Source: Lolium rigidum
Taxonomy: Eukaryota > Streptophyta > Magnoliopsida > Poales > Poaceae
DNA: 64,000 nucleotides
Assembly: GCF_022539505.1 (NCBI RefSeq)
Contig: NC_061513.1
Span: 179,396,017-179,460,016, forward strand
Direction: 5' to 3'
A model generated the notes under the pieces. It was given only the letters and a program-made list of their open reading frames with translations, did not search any database and was not told the origin of the DNA. Within the stretch, counting starts at the first letter, position 1. Each line of letters begins with the position of its first letter. Of the stretch, positions 11,182-21,687 are shown in pieces. The position numbers and the translations under genes were made by a program.

Positions 11182-13478
11182 ATGCCACCGCGTACGCGAC
11201 TCACTCGCCACAGCACTCCGGAATCCAAGATGGCCGCTGAGGATCTTGAGTGGGAGAGATCCAAAATCTCCAACCAAGATGTCAATGTGCTGAAGAAACT
11301 CGGCCTGATGACGAAGGAAGACGCCATCCGCTTCCCCAGTGAAGAAAGCTACCCCAATCCTCCAATGGAGTACCGGGTTAGTTTTGTTGATCATCTCATC
11401 CGCGGCCTCTCTTCTCCAATCCACGATTTCCTCTGCGGTCTTCTCTTTGTTTATGGGATTCAGCTGCACCAGCTGACCCCCAATTCCATCCTCCACATTT
11501 CTATTTTTATCACGCTTTGCGAATGCTTTCTTGGAGTTGCTCCTAATTGGGCTCTTTGGAAGCACATTTTCTGTCTTCGCCGCAATGGCGCTCACAACGC
11601 CACCTACAACATAGGTGGTGTAGTTATCTGTGTCCGAACCGATTTTGATTATTTCGACGTCAAGTTTCCTGACTCCGTCCAAGGCTGGCGCAAAAGGTGG
11701 CTCTATATACACGAAGAAAGTGCCAATTCCGTGGAACACAACATAGTTCCTTTCGACGGACACGCAAAAATTCAACGCCGTTACTCCTGGGACGCTGAAG
11801 CTTCCGAAGAAGAGAAGAAGGCGACGGAAGCTCTAATGTCTCGAATTCATCAGCTCCAAAATACTCGAGGCAAAGAGTTATCTGGTGTTCAAATCACTGC
11901 CTACTTTCTTAGGATTAGAGTACAGCCTCTTCAGGCTCGAAAAAAATCCCCTTTGGACGTATTCTGGTGTCAATGACGCCAATAGGCTCTCCACTGATCT
12001 TTCTGGGAAGGACTTGGAGAGGCTTATTCGAAGAATCACCTCGCTGAGCAAGAAGGATCCTATTCCTTCCTCTTGTCGCATTAAGCCATATAGTTCCACC
12101 AATCCACTCCCCGAGGTATTTTGCCTTTTCGAGTTTTTATTTTGCTCTGAATTTTCTCTGCATCTCATTATGTTGATATTGCGCTATTTTTCCTTTTGCC
12201 GTTATTTTTCTGCAGGATCATCCTACTATGACTTCCCTTCCTCCTCTTCCTGAGGATGGAGAAGTCGAAGAAATGGGCATTATTGCTGACGATAATCAAG
12301 AAGCTCCATCCTTTGTGAATGATCCCGTGGATTCTCGAAAATCTGCGGGATCTTCCGAGGACACTGCGTCAGTCCAATCTCCTCCTCCCGCTGTTTCCCC
12401 TCAAAGGAAAAGGAAGAGGAACGATGTCGAAGATTCCGGCGCATCCAAAGCCGAAGAAGTTGTTCCTTCTCATCCGAAGGCAACTTATGATCCTTATGTT
12501 GCATCCCTCGTCAGCTCGTAAGTTACCTTAGTTGTCTTTTTTCTGTAGTCGAAGTTTTCTTCTCTTGTCTCTGCTTTTTATATTATCAATCCTTACTTGC
12601 AGTGATGACGAGGAAGAAGTACCAACTCGCGACGTAGCTCCTCGGACGAGCACGTCGCATACTTTAGTTATTTCGGAGAAGCCTGTTGAAGGAGAAGAAT
12701 CGTCGCCTCCTCAACAAAATGTTGATACATCTACTCCTCCTTCGAGCCCCCTTGTCCCTTCGCCAAAAAGGGCAAGGGTTGAAATGATTGTTGAGCCTCC
12801 TCCTCAATTGAGCAGCTCTTCGTCGCAGCTCTTGGATGATGTAAGTTTGTCGATGTCTATATTTCTTCTATTTTGCTTTTGTAAAACCTTACTTTTTTTA
12901 ATGCCGATGTTTTCCCCTTCATTCTTCTTCTTTGACAGCCTATGATCAAAGATCTTATCCGCATCGGGTCCCAATTTATTGGGTACCGCGAGTATGCCGA
13001 GCGAGCCGAAGGTAATAACTTTTATCTTTACTCGTTCTTCCTGAATTTTGCTCCTTTTTGTTTGCCGCAATTTTTGATCTTTCTTTCCCCTTTTTTATCT
13101 TGATAGAGAAACTTGCAGAGGCCAACAAGCGTGCCGACGTACTTGCTCAAAAACTGGAGCAAAGTGAGGCGGCTCGCAGGAAAGCCGAACTTGTCGCTAG
13201 CGAAGCTAAAGCTGAGGCTGATGATGCCAAAGCAAAGGCTGCTAGTGTCGAGGAACTGCAGAGAAGGCTCAAGGATGCAGAATCTGCCTTAGACGAGCAA
13301 AAAACTGCACAAGCTGCTCGTGAGGAAGGGATCCTCAAACGTCTGAAGTCGCAAAGTCGACGTACTCTGAGTAATGTTATCGATCCTTTTTGTTTTATCG
13401 TACTTCCTGTGTCTTGGTTTGTGACTAATGTTTTTGTCTCGTGTGGCAGCTCAAACAAACCAAGATTTGATCTGGATA
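11182..13478 (+). pseudogene. Gypsy-Z ORF, 'putative gypsy type transposon' family, at least six exons
   Basis: The likely start is MPPRTRLTRH at 11182. Residues of about 75-200 match the plant 'putative gypsy type transposon' domain (Pfam Transposase_28 family): LSSPIHDFLCGLLFVYGIQ, LHISIFITLCECFLG and a WRKRWLYI motif. Visible splice sites give exons of roughly 11182-12116, 12216-12517, 12603-12840, 12939-13011, 13107-13370 and 13450 onward, each flanked by GT and AG. Exons 2-3 encode an acidic, Ser/Pro-rich linker with KRKRKR-like basic patches; exon 5 encodes an Ala/Glu/Lys coiled coil. A run of seven A at about 11940-11946 shifts the frame inside exon 1. The gene runs into the sequence gap at 13479. 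Such accessory ORFs accompany some plant gypsy elements; their role is unknown. Confidence 0.7.
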
Positions 13479-13578
13479 NNNNNNNNNNNNNNNNNNNNNN
13501 NNNNNNNNNNNNNNNNNNNNNNNNNNNNNNNNNNNNNNNNNNNNNNNNNNNNNNNNNNNNNNNNNNNNNNNNNNNNNN
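13479..13578. other. Assembly gap, 100 N
   Basis: Exactly 100 unknown bases, a conventional placeholder for a gap of unknown size. Plus-strand gypsy-Z exon sequence stops on the left and minus-strand gypsy-Y2 gag starts on the right. ORFs spanning it are artefacts. Confidence 0.98.
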
Positions 13579-15585
13579 GCTTGACGATGTATAGCATCAG
13601 TCAAAGGGATTTGCAAGAATAAAGGTTTCATCCAATCACAAAATTTATTATAGTGTTCTTCTTCCTTTGATTTTAGTTTCTTAGCAGGAAAAGGCATTTG
13701 CTTTTGCACCCAAGGTTCCCTTTCATTACCATGTTTCTTAGCAATAAAATCTTCTTTAGTATACTTTTTATTTTTATCTTGCTTTTCAGGTTCATCTTCA
13801 ACTTCTTCTTTATCAGAAACATCATTCTTATCATTACCATTATTATTATCATGTTCATTACCACTTTCAGTTTCAGCATCGGAAATAGAAATACTATTAG
13901 GATCATTAACGTGCTCGTAGGATTCTACAACAGTTTTATGTTTCTTTTTCTTTTTCTTAGATGGAGCACTAGGTTCAATGCGTTGAGAATCTTGTTCAAT
14001 TCTTTTGGGATGCCCTTCAGGATATAGAGGATCCTGGGTAGAGACACCACCTCTAGTTGTTACTTCATAAGCATGTTTCTCTTTAGAATTATTTTTTAAT
14101 AAGTCATTTTGCACTTTAGTAAGTTGATCAATTTGAGTTTGAACCATTTGAAAATGTTTAACAAGCATCTTAACATCATTGGAGGTTCTCTCCACAATAC
14201 CATGCAATTCACCAATAGCTCGAGAATTTTCCATTAAATGATTCTCTACTCTCATATTGAAATTACTTTGCTTAACAATATAATTATCAAACTCATCTAA
14301 GCATTGCGCAGGAGGTTTTGAATACGGAATATCTTCCCTAGTAAAGCGCTGAAGGGAGTTTACCTCAATCATGGATGAAGGGGGAATTATCACACATATA
14401 TCTTCTATGGGAGGTAGATTCTTCACATCTTCAGATTTAATACCTTTCTCCTTGAGAGACTTCTTGGCTTCCCTCATATCTTCATCATTCAATTTAATTA
14501 AACCCCTCTTCTTCAATATCGGCGTTGGAATTGGTTCAGGCGTAGTCCAATCATCATGATTCCGGCCTATTTTAGCCAATAATTCTTCAGACTTCGTCCT
14601 GGAGTTCTTTTCCCGAAAACACAACCAGACACAACTATCCAAATATGCCCTAGACTCAATGGTTAGTCCACTATAAAATATATCAAGTAGATCATTCTTT
14701 TCTAAATCATGTCCATGTCGAGCTCTGATAAGAGAACAAAATCTTGCCCAAGCCTCAGGCAATTTCTCTTCATCTCCCTGGTCAAATCTATAAATTTTCT
14801 GTAAAGCAACATGTTGAGCACTAGCAGGAAAGTATTTTCGGAAGAAAACATCACGCAAATCAGTTGGACTTTTAATAGAACCAGGAGGCAAATTATTATA
14901 CCAAGTTTTAGCATCATCCTTTAATGAGAAAGGAAAAATTTTAGCGACAAAATAAGTACGCATCTTGACATCATCAGAAAACAAGCTAACCATAGAAGAA
15001 AGTTCAATCATGTGTTCTACAGCACTTTCTTTTTCAGTACCACAAAAGGGTGCTTTCTCTACAATAGCTATAAGATAGATCAAGAGAAAAATCATAATCT
15101 TTATCCTTAATGCATATAGGAGATGTGGCAAATTTAGGATCAGGAGATAACTTATGTCTAACAGTATATTGTATGAGAAACTTTTTAATTTTGCTTGCAT
15201 CAGCAGTAGCATTGCATCTATTAATAAAATCATTATTAAGCTCTACATAATCTTCATCAGGATCATCATTAGAATAATCAAGTTCAGGTGAATTAACAGG
15301 TGTAGTAGCATTAGGAGTTTCAGTATTCTCAATTTGTCTAGACCTAGCAATTGTAGCATCAAGAAATGATCCCAATGAACCACTATCATCAAGCACAGCA
15401 GAAACATTATCAATATTATGAGAGTTTTCAGATTCAGTAGAAGTACCAGCAAGTGAAGCTTGTGGCGGTGAAACAAGTCGACTTATCACAGATGGCGAAT
15501 CAAGAGTAGCAGAGGTACTCATAGTTGTACCTTTTCTTGTAGTGGATGGTAATATGGCGACTTTAGGATCGCGAGGTTTACGCAT
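13579..15585 (-). pseudogene. Gypsy-Y2 gag, one frameshift, 3' end lost in gap
   Basis: Gag starts at ATG 15585 (MRKPRDPKVAILP). The N-terminal part (to about 15080) is Ser/Thr- and Asp-rich. A single frameshift near 15066-15090 moves the reading frame. After it comes a Retrotrans_gag-type core: MIELSSMVSLFSDD, KIFPFSLKDDAKTWYNNLPP, FFRKYFPASAQ and EAWARFCSLIRARHGHD. Downstream are a long helical and charged region, a poly-Lys tract near 13950 and a strongly acidic Asn/Asp stretch near 13800-13870. Apart from the frameshift the frame is open for about 490 codons to the gap, so the copy is not very old. The product would be the capsid protein of the element's particle. Protease and polymerase, if present, would lie beyond the gap. 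Confidence 0.85.
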
Positions 15586-15642
15586 GATGGAGAATTTGCA
15601 GCGAACAATATCAATCCAAGTGAACTTCCAAATAAAGCTATG

Positions 15643-15660
15643 CTCCCGGCAACGGCGCCG
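15643..15660 (-). other. Gypsy-Y2 primer-binding site, tRNA-Asp type
   Basis: On the minus strand CGGCGCCGTTGCCGGGAG corresponds to the tRNA-Asp complement with small differences. It lies 12 nt inside the 5' LTR, at the expected place. Confidence 0.75.
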
Positions 15661-15672
15661 TGAAAACAGTCT

Positions 15673-17067
15673 TGATAACCCACAAGTATAGGGGATCGCA
15701 GTGCCTTCGTGGGTAGTAAAACCCAATTTATTGATTCGACACAAGGGGAGACAAAGAATACTTGAAAGCCTAAACAACGGAGTTGTCAATTCAGCCGCAC
15801 TGAAACAGACTTGCTCGCAAGAGTTTATCAAGAGTGTCAGCTTTATAGCAGTAGCAGTAGTGAAATAACAGCAGCAGAGTAACAGAGACATCAGTAGTGA
15901 TTATAGTAAACAACAGGATTAAAATACTGTAGGCACGGGGACGGGTAACGGGCGTTGCATGGATGAGAGAAACTCATGTAACAATCAAGCAGGGCATTTG
16001 CAGATAATAATAAAACGGTGTCCAAGTACAAAGCAATCAATAGGCATGTGTTCCAATTATAGTCGTACGTGCTCGCAATGAGAAACTTGCACAACATCTT
16101 TTGTCCTACCAGCCGGTGGCAGCCGGGCCTCAAGGGAATCTCATCGGATATTAAGGTACTCCTTTTAATAGAGTACCGGAGCAAAGCATTAACACTCCGT
16201 GAACACATGTGATCCTCACATCACTACTATCCCCTCCGGTTGTCCCGATTTCGTCACTTCGGGGCCATTGGTTCCGGATAGCGACATGTGTATACAACTT
16301 ACAGGTAAGACCATAAACAATGAATATCATGATGAAATAATAACATGTTCAGATCTGAGATCATGGCACTCGGGCCCTAGTGACAAGCATTAAGCATAAC
16401 AAGTTGCAACAATATCATCAAAGTACCAATTACGGACACTAGGCACTATGCCCTAACAATCTTATACTATTACATGACCAATCTCATCCAATCCCTACCA
16501 TCCCCTTCAGCCTACAGCGGGGGAATTACTCACACATGGATGGGGGAAACATGGCTGGTCGATGGAGAGGCGTCGGTGGTGATGGTGGCGATGATCTCCT
16601 CCAATTCCCCGTCCCGGCGGAGTGCCGCAACGGAGACTTCGGCTCCCGAGGCGGAGTTTCGCGATGTGGCGGCGTTCTGGAGGGTTTCTGGCGACTTCGA
16701 CTTCCCCCGTGCGTTTTTAGGTCGAAGGCAATAAGTAGTCCGAAAGAGGGCGTCGGGGGCCAGCCGAGGCCGCCACACACTAGGGCCGCGCGGGCCCCTC
16801 CTGGGCCGCGCCGGCCTAGTGTGTGGGGCCCTCGGGCCCCCACCTGGCTCGCCCTTCTGGCTCCGCCAATATTCTCGGGAAAATAGGACCTTCCGCATAA
16901 ATTCCGAGGATTTTCCCGAAAGTTGGATTTCTCGCACAAAAACGAGACACTGTAACAGTTCTGCTGAAAACAGCGTTAGTCCATGTTAGTTGCATCCAAA
17001 ATACACAAATTAGAGGCAAAACAATAGCAAAAGTGTTCGGGAAAGTAGATACGTTTTGGACGTATCA
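15673..17067 (-). mobile_element. Gypsy-Y2 5' LTR, minus strand
   Basis: This 1395-bp LTR runs from TGATAACCC at 15673 to GACGTATCA at 17067 and matches Y1 (7838-9233) in reverse orientation over its whole length. The adjoining primer-binding site and gag show it is the 5' LTR of a minus-strand element. The base pairs following it are GTGAT; the matching duplication on the other side would lie beyond the gap and cannot be checked. Confidence 0.87.
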
Positions 17068-17570
17068 GTGATTTATAATGTCATTCAAGGATTTCAAAAT
17101 GTTTTGTTTAAAATAAAATATAGAAAAAATTGGCTTTATGCAAATTAGCCCAAGACTCCACTAGCCAAATATCATGTAGCTAGTATTTTCACAATTTCCA
17201 CCAAATAAGTGTCATTTGCTAGTACATCATTGTACTGACCTCCATTCGTGGGGCTGCATATTCAAACGTGCAAGATTTTCTGAGGAGAAGTACTTGGTAG
17301 GATCTCGAGTCTACATTCCAACATCACTGCCTGTGGCACATGAAGATGATGAAGGCTCATTGATGATTTACTTTCCGCTGTGTTTGTTTTGAACATTTCA
17401 TTTGAGCTAGTCCATGTGACTATGCAATTTGTAAGGTTTTACTTTACCCTTTGGATCAACGATGTAGTATTGCAATGATTACTATATTTTGTAATGTGTG
17501 TGCTATCCGTGATCCCGAGAGTAGCACGATACACAGGTATCTTACCTTAATCAAAAGGTAGGGTGCTACA
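17068..17570 (+). mobile_element. Gypsy-W LTR fragment, 3' part
   Basis: The phrase GAAAAAATTGGCTTTATGCA is shared with the W solo LTR at about 62520, and the segment ends GGGTGCTACA at 17570, comparable to GGTCACTACA at 62978. About 2 kb of LTR that should lie between this piece and the W piece at 5236-5629 is absent. Gypsy-A protease sequence follows immediately. Confidence 0.6.
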
Positions 17571-18411
17571 ATTAAATATAGAATTCATAGCAATATTTGA
17601 AAGATGAGATTCTTTAAATGAGAAAGTTGATCTCTTAACTCAAGAAGTTGTCTTTCAAAAACCTCCTACAACAAAAGAACCATGAAGAAACTATTAAATA
17701 TATGCAAGAAGTAATAGATAAATCTTGGGAGTCTTTAAATGCTATGGATGAAAAAGAAACACTTATGCTTGCTAATGATAAACAATTTGAATAAGTGAAA
17801 ATTCTAAGTGAAGTAAGAGAACCTCTATTAGATCTTGATAAATGTATCTTGCATGAACTGATTGCTATTCTTGAGAAATTCTACCATTAATGTTCATCAA
17901 ACTAGTTTTGGTTCTTATACTGCTAATATGTCATTAAATACAATATGCAAAGATACAATAATGAGTCTATGCTACCACCTAATCTTGGGGATGCTTGGAT
18001 CCCAAAGATTTTAATTTCTATTGACAAAGAGAAACACCATGCTATTCCAGATTTAGAATCTAGTGTTTTTGTCATATCTAAAGAGCTATTTGATTTTCTT
18101 AATCTTAAAAATATAGAAAAATGCTCTATTGATTTATTACTTGCTGGTGATTCAACTAAAAACGAGTCAGGAAGAGTTAATGATGTTATGATTGAATTAC
18201 ATATGACATATGTGCCTGTGGATTTTATTGTTATGTACATGGGTAGCAATACCTCTAGTCCTATAATCTCGGGAAACCTTTTTTGAGAACCACAAGAGCT
18301 ATCATTTATTCGAAAGACGTGAATGTTAAATTCCAATTCCCACATAATAAGTGTATGAAGCACTTTCCAAGGAAGAAGAGGGGTATCACCAATATTCAAG
18401 CTACCACATAA
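17571..18411 (+). pseudogene. Gypsy-A protease region, degenerate
   Basis: The downstream half of the gypsy-A polyprotein resumes here. From 17945 an open segment reads into a retropepsin-like domain: AIPDLESSVFVISKELFDFL corresponds to the active-site neighbourhood (expected D-S/T-G, here LESS), and a PVDFIVMYMG...SPIISG segment corresponds to the C-terminal half. X3 has the homologous PIDFVVLDIE and PVILGRPFL at 30089-30283. A missing T in the T-run near 18280 causes premature termination at 18286; in the shifted frame the sequence continues to TAA 18411. The aspartic protease would cleave Gag; this copy is inactive. Confidence 0.7.
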
Positions 18412-19224
18412 TCTCCGTACAACTTGAAAACAAGTAAGTAAGCCTAGCTATATGGCTATAAAGAAGGCGTTTTACGAGAGACAACCCGAGATATTTTTAT
18501 ATTTGGTTTTTTTTCTACATGATTTATGTAGCATGTTGGTTTTCTTTTAGTTTATTCTCTAGTTAATTATCAAGTTTTCACACATTTGGATGTTTAATGT
18601 TGCAAACAAAATATGGAGTTGCTGTTTTCTGCGCTGCACTTTTTATTCCACGATTTTTTTTGTAACTCATAAAATCTTGATAAATTCACACTAACTGTAC
18701 CTTTTAATACTCTATATACAAATAAATTGGCTAAAATTCCTGACGTGTCAAAGTATTACTAAAAATTCAATTTTGCTGCAGCAAAAATTCTGGACAGATT
18801 CTGCCTTTCAATGTTGGATCGATCCTTTTGAGTATCAAAATGATTTTTTTGCTTGGAACTTTTGATATGATAGAATGAAAAAATTATGTGCTCTCTGGTT
18901 CATGAAGATATAATTTTATTTATTAAAAAATAGCAGCAAGCATGATTTTATTTGTACCACGCTAATGTCACCCCATAGAAAAGAATGGAAAGAAAAGTTT
19001 GTGTTGAAGTTTTTTCACAGGGAATGGAGGAATATCACACTGAGATTAATTCAAGTATGGTGAATATAATAAGCTTGGGGATTCCCATGCCACCCCACTG
19101 GACTCATTCTAAAACTCCTGGTTTGAGCACCTCTAAACTCTATTTTTTGAGCAACATAGAATTTTCGCAAAAACTTGAAGCGTCCTTGTTTTATTTGTGT
19201 CTAGTTTTGTCAAGCGTGTAAGGT
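18412..19224 (+). mobile_element. Gypsy-A internal non-coding tail
   Basis: T-rich DNA directly after the protease, with no reverse transcriptase or integrase. A purine-rich AAGCTTGGGGATTCCC stretch occurs at about 19072. The same arrangement (gag, protease, long non-coding tail) is seen in gypsy-X3. The 3' LTR is missing; gypsy-B begins at about 19225. Confidence 0.55.
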
Positions 19225-21687
19225 TTCTCTGACCACTTAACGTACTGCGGAACTGCCAGAAACGTGGCGTTCAAAGTTCGGAGGGTGGATTTCTTCGCCC
19301 GGGCAGTGGGAGTGCCGAGGAAAGTATAATATGCACCGGAATTCTGCTTTTCGATGGGATTGGAGGTGTTGGCTGCAGTACCCTCCTTGGGTTCCAGAGA
19401 AGTTCTATCCTCATCCTTGTCCTCAGTGATTTCCTCATTTTTCTCCTTGCCTTTGCCTCCCTTGCCACATGACCGAGCCTTTCAGGCACGCTTGTAACTT
19501 GCTTCTGCATCCGACTTCAGGTCGTTTACCCACTTGTGGTGGCAGTTTGTATCTGTGGACTTGCCGATTGTAGGATCAATGTGAGCCAAGAACGGCATGT
19601 CCATGTACACTTCATATGTTTGGGGAGCGCGGGTTCCCACAGTCGTGACCTCGTCACTGCCCTGTTGGCCGCTGCCGGCTCCGCCACCACGGACGCGGCC
19701 TCGTCCTCCGCCTTGACCTGTTTGCTAGAAAGTCATCGCAACCATGTAGGATCCGCCACTTTTCTGGTTTTCAGGGGGCTCATCCGCTTGTTATTGCCCT
19801 GGTTGTTTTTCTTTGCTGATGCAGGGGTATGGATGTTTCCTGCAAGTCTCTGCCTTTCGTCATCATCCGCTGCTGAGTGAATGCTAACGATGGAGATCAT
19901 CTCATTGAGGTTTAGTCTTCGTGTGTTGTGTTCGCATGTTAACTTGTGCCGAAGTAAGATTCCCCTCTGCAATCCTCCTATGAAGGCTAGCATAGCTGTT
20001 GTATCATCAATGTTTTCACAGGAGTTTCTTGTTTCTAACCACTGAGAAAGATACTCTCGGGAAATTTCCGCCTTCTTCTGTATGGATTCCAGCAAGTCGC
20101 TGGCGGTGTGAGGTCTCTTGTAGGTCCCATTGAAGTGTGCCTCAAAGGCTATCTTTAGGTCAAACCAACAAAAGATGGAGTTCTCCGGGAGGTCATTGAG
20201 CCATATACGTGCCGGACCAACAAGGTACAACTGGAGCATGTGGCAGGAAATATTGAGGTTTCCTCCTACGAAATCAACGGTGTTGTAATAGTCATCGATC
20301 CAGGTGCCAGACCTCTCCTTGCCGTCATAATGCTTGAAGTTTCCGGGTAACTTGAGGTTTAGGTATCTTGGGGTTTTTTGCGGATTCTCTTTGCAATGCA
20401 CTGGGGGCCGGTGAAATCGATGTTATACTCATTCAAACGGTCCCGAGCGTCGTACCCTCCTTTTCCGCCATTAGAGGAGCGTGAGTGTGACCTTCTGCCC
20501 CCGCCTCCGCCTCCCTTACTGGGTGGTGGTGGTGACGGAAAACAGTGTGAGGGCTTGTGATGCCTCTTTCTTCCGCCATCTAATTCTTCGCGTCCCTCCT
20601 TCTGGTGCTGGCTCCGGCTGCGGTGGCTTCCACCGCCGTCCTGGCGGTTGACTCCTTCACGCCGAGGGTGCCTGCCTTTGCCTCCGCGATCATCATTCCG
20701 GCCTCTCTTGGGCTCAATGTTGTCGCATATGTTTATTCCACCAGCCCCAAGGGGCCTGGCGTTTCCGGCAGGACTACATCAGTGAGGGCGCGGTGCTTTG
20801 GTGGCAAGGCGTTACGGCATTTGTCTTTGCCAGTGAACATTGGACCCTTCCTTTTAGGTTTATCCTTAGGAGTATCCGAAGATATGGGGATCGGGTTCGG
20901 GTATTCCTTGGTATTTCTCCGGCACTCTGATGAGCCGGTACGAGATTGGGCATCACAACGCCCCTGCTGTTTTTCGGCAGGCATATTTGTGTTGTGGATA
21001 GGCAAGCATCCGGGTTGGATTCTCGCCTGCGTGAAGTATCCGCCTTGCTTTGCTGCTTCATGGTAGTGCCAACGATCGCCCTTAGGTAATCGAGGTCGAT
21101 TTTATCGTCGTCATTGTCCAGGAGCTCCGTTGCTTTCTGCATGTTATCCTTTAGGGTTGCCAGAGGTCTACGGTGTGCAGCGTCGTTGAAGTTGATGTTG
21201 CAAGGGGGATCGTGTGTCTCTCCACCTCGTCCTCTTCTTCTTCGGGTCCTGTTGGGTTTGCTTGACTTGCATATTCAATTGGACCATGAGCGTTTCCGCT
21301 TTCCGGTAGGCTTCCTCCATGTTCTGGGCTTGATCATACTCTTGGTCGGTAGCGACCTTGTCCTTGAGGATTTTAGAGGTAAGCTTTTTGAGGTTTTGAG
21401 TTTCAGCCAGGAGTTCTTGTTGTTTTGCTTCGAAGGCTTCCGGATCCATCACCAAATATGGGGAGGGGATTGGTTAGGATTTCCTTGTGCATGACGTTCT
21501 CCCCGTTCCACCTGCTAGCCGCATGATCGCCTCAGCTGGTGTTTCCTCCGCGAAGTATAGGTTCCGGCCTAGCGGCTGATCCGTCCGACGGGTATGGACC
21601 CGTGGCAGAGCATCCGAAATCATAGGATCAGGTATCCTTTTTCCAGGTGGAGTTAGATCTGAATCGTTCTCGTCATCATCTAGGCCA
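19225..21687 (-). pseudogene. Gypsy-B gag, minus strand, partial
   Basis: A minus-strand gag of a gypsy family unlike A, X and Y. The best block (20401-19733, 222 aa) reads through LPGNFKHYDGKERSGTWIDD, MLQLYLVGPARIWLNDLPEN and FEAHFNGTYKRP, a Retrotrans_gag-type domain, and continues to SQWLETRN and LRHKL. Upstream (21707-21168, different frames) are charged helical segments with QAQNMEEAYRKAETLMVQLN. Frame changes between 20402 and 21170 show it is broken. Its 5' side continues at 24390-25098, because a gypsy-A LTR is inserted at about 21688. The 3' side (below 19225) is lost. Confidence 0.7.

Noticed and set aside
10465..11240. Plus- and minus-strand ORFs of 113-123 codons
   Set aside because: They lie in the gypsy-Z leader and repeat modules and are interrupted by the promoter region; no conserved domain.
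13425..15233. 602-codon minus-strand ORF crossing the N run
   Set aside because: The part through and beyond the gap is artefact; only 13579-15233 is real gag, and its upstream end past about 15090 is out of frame.
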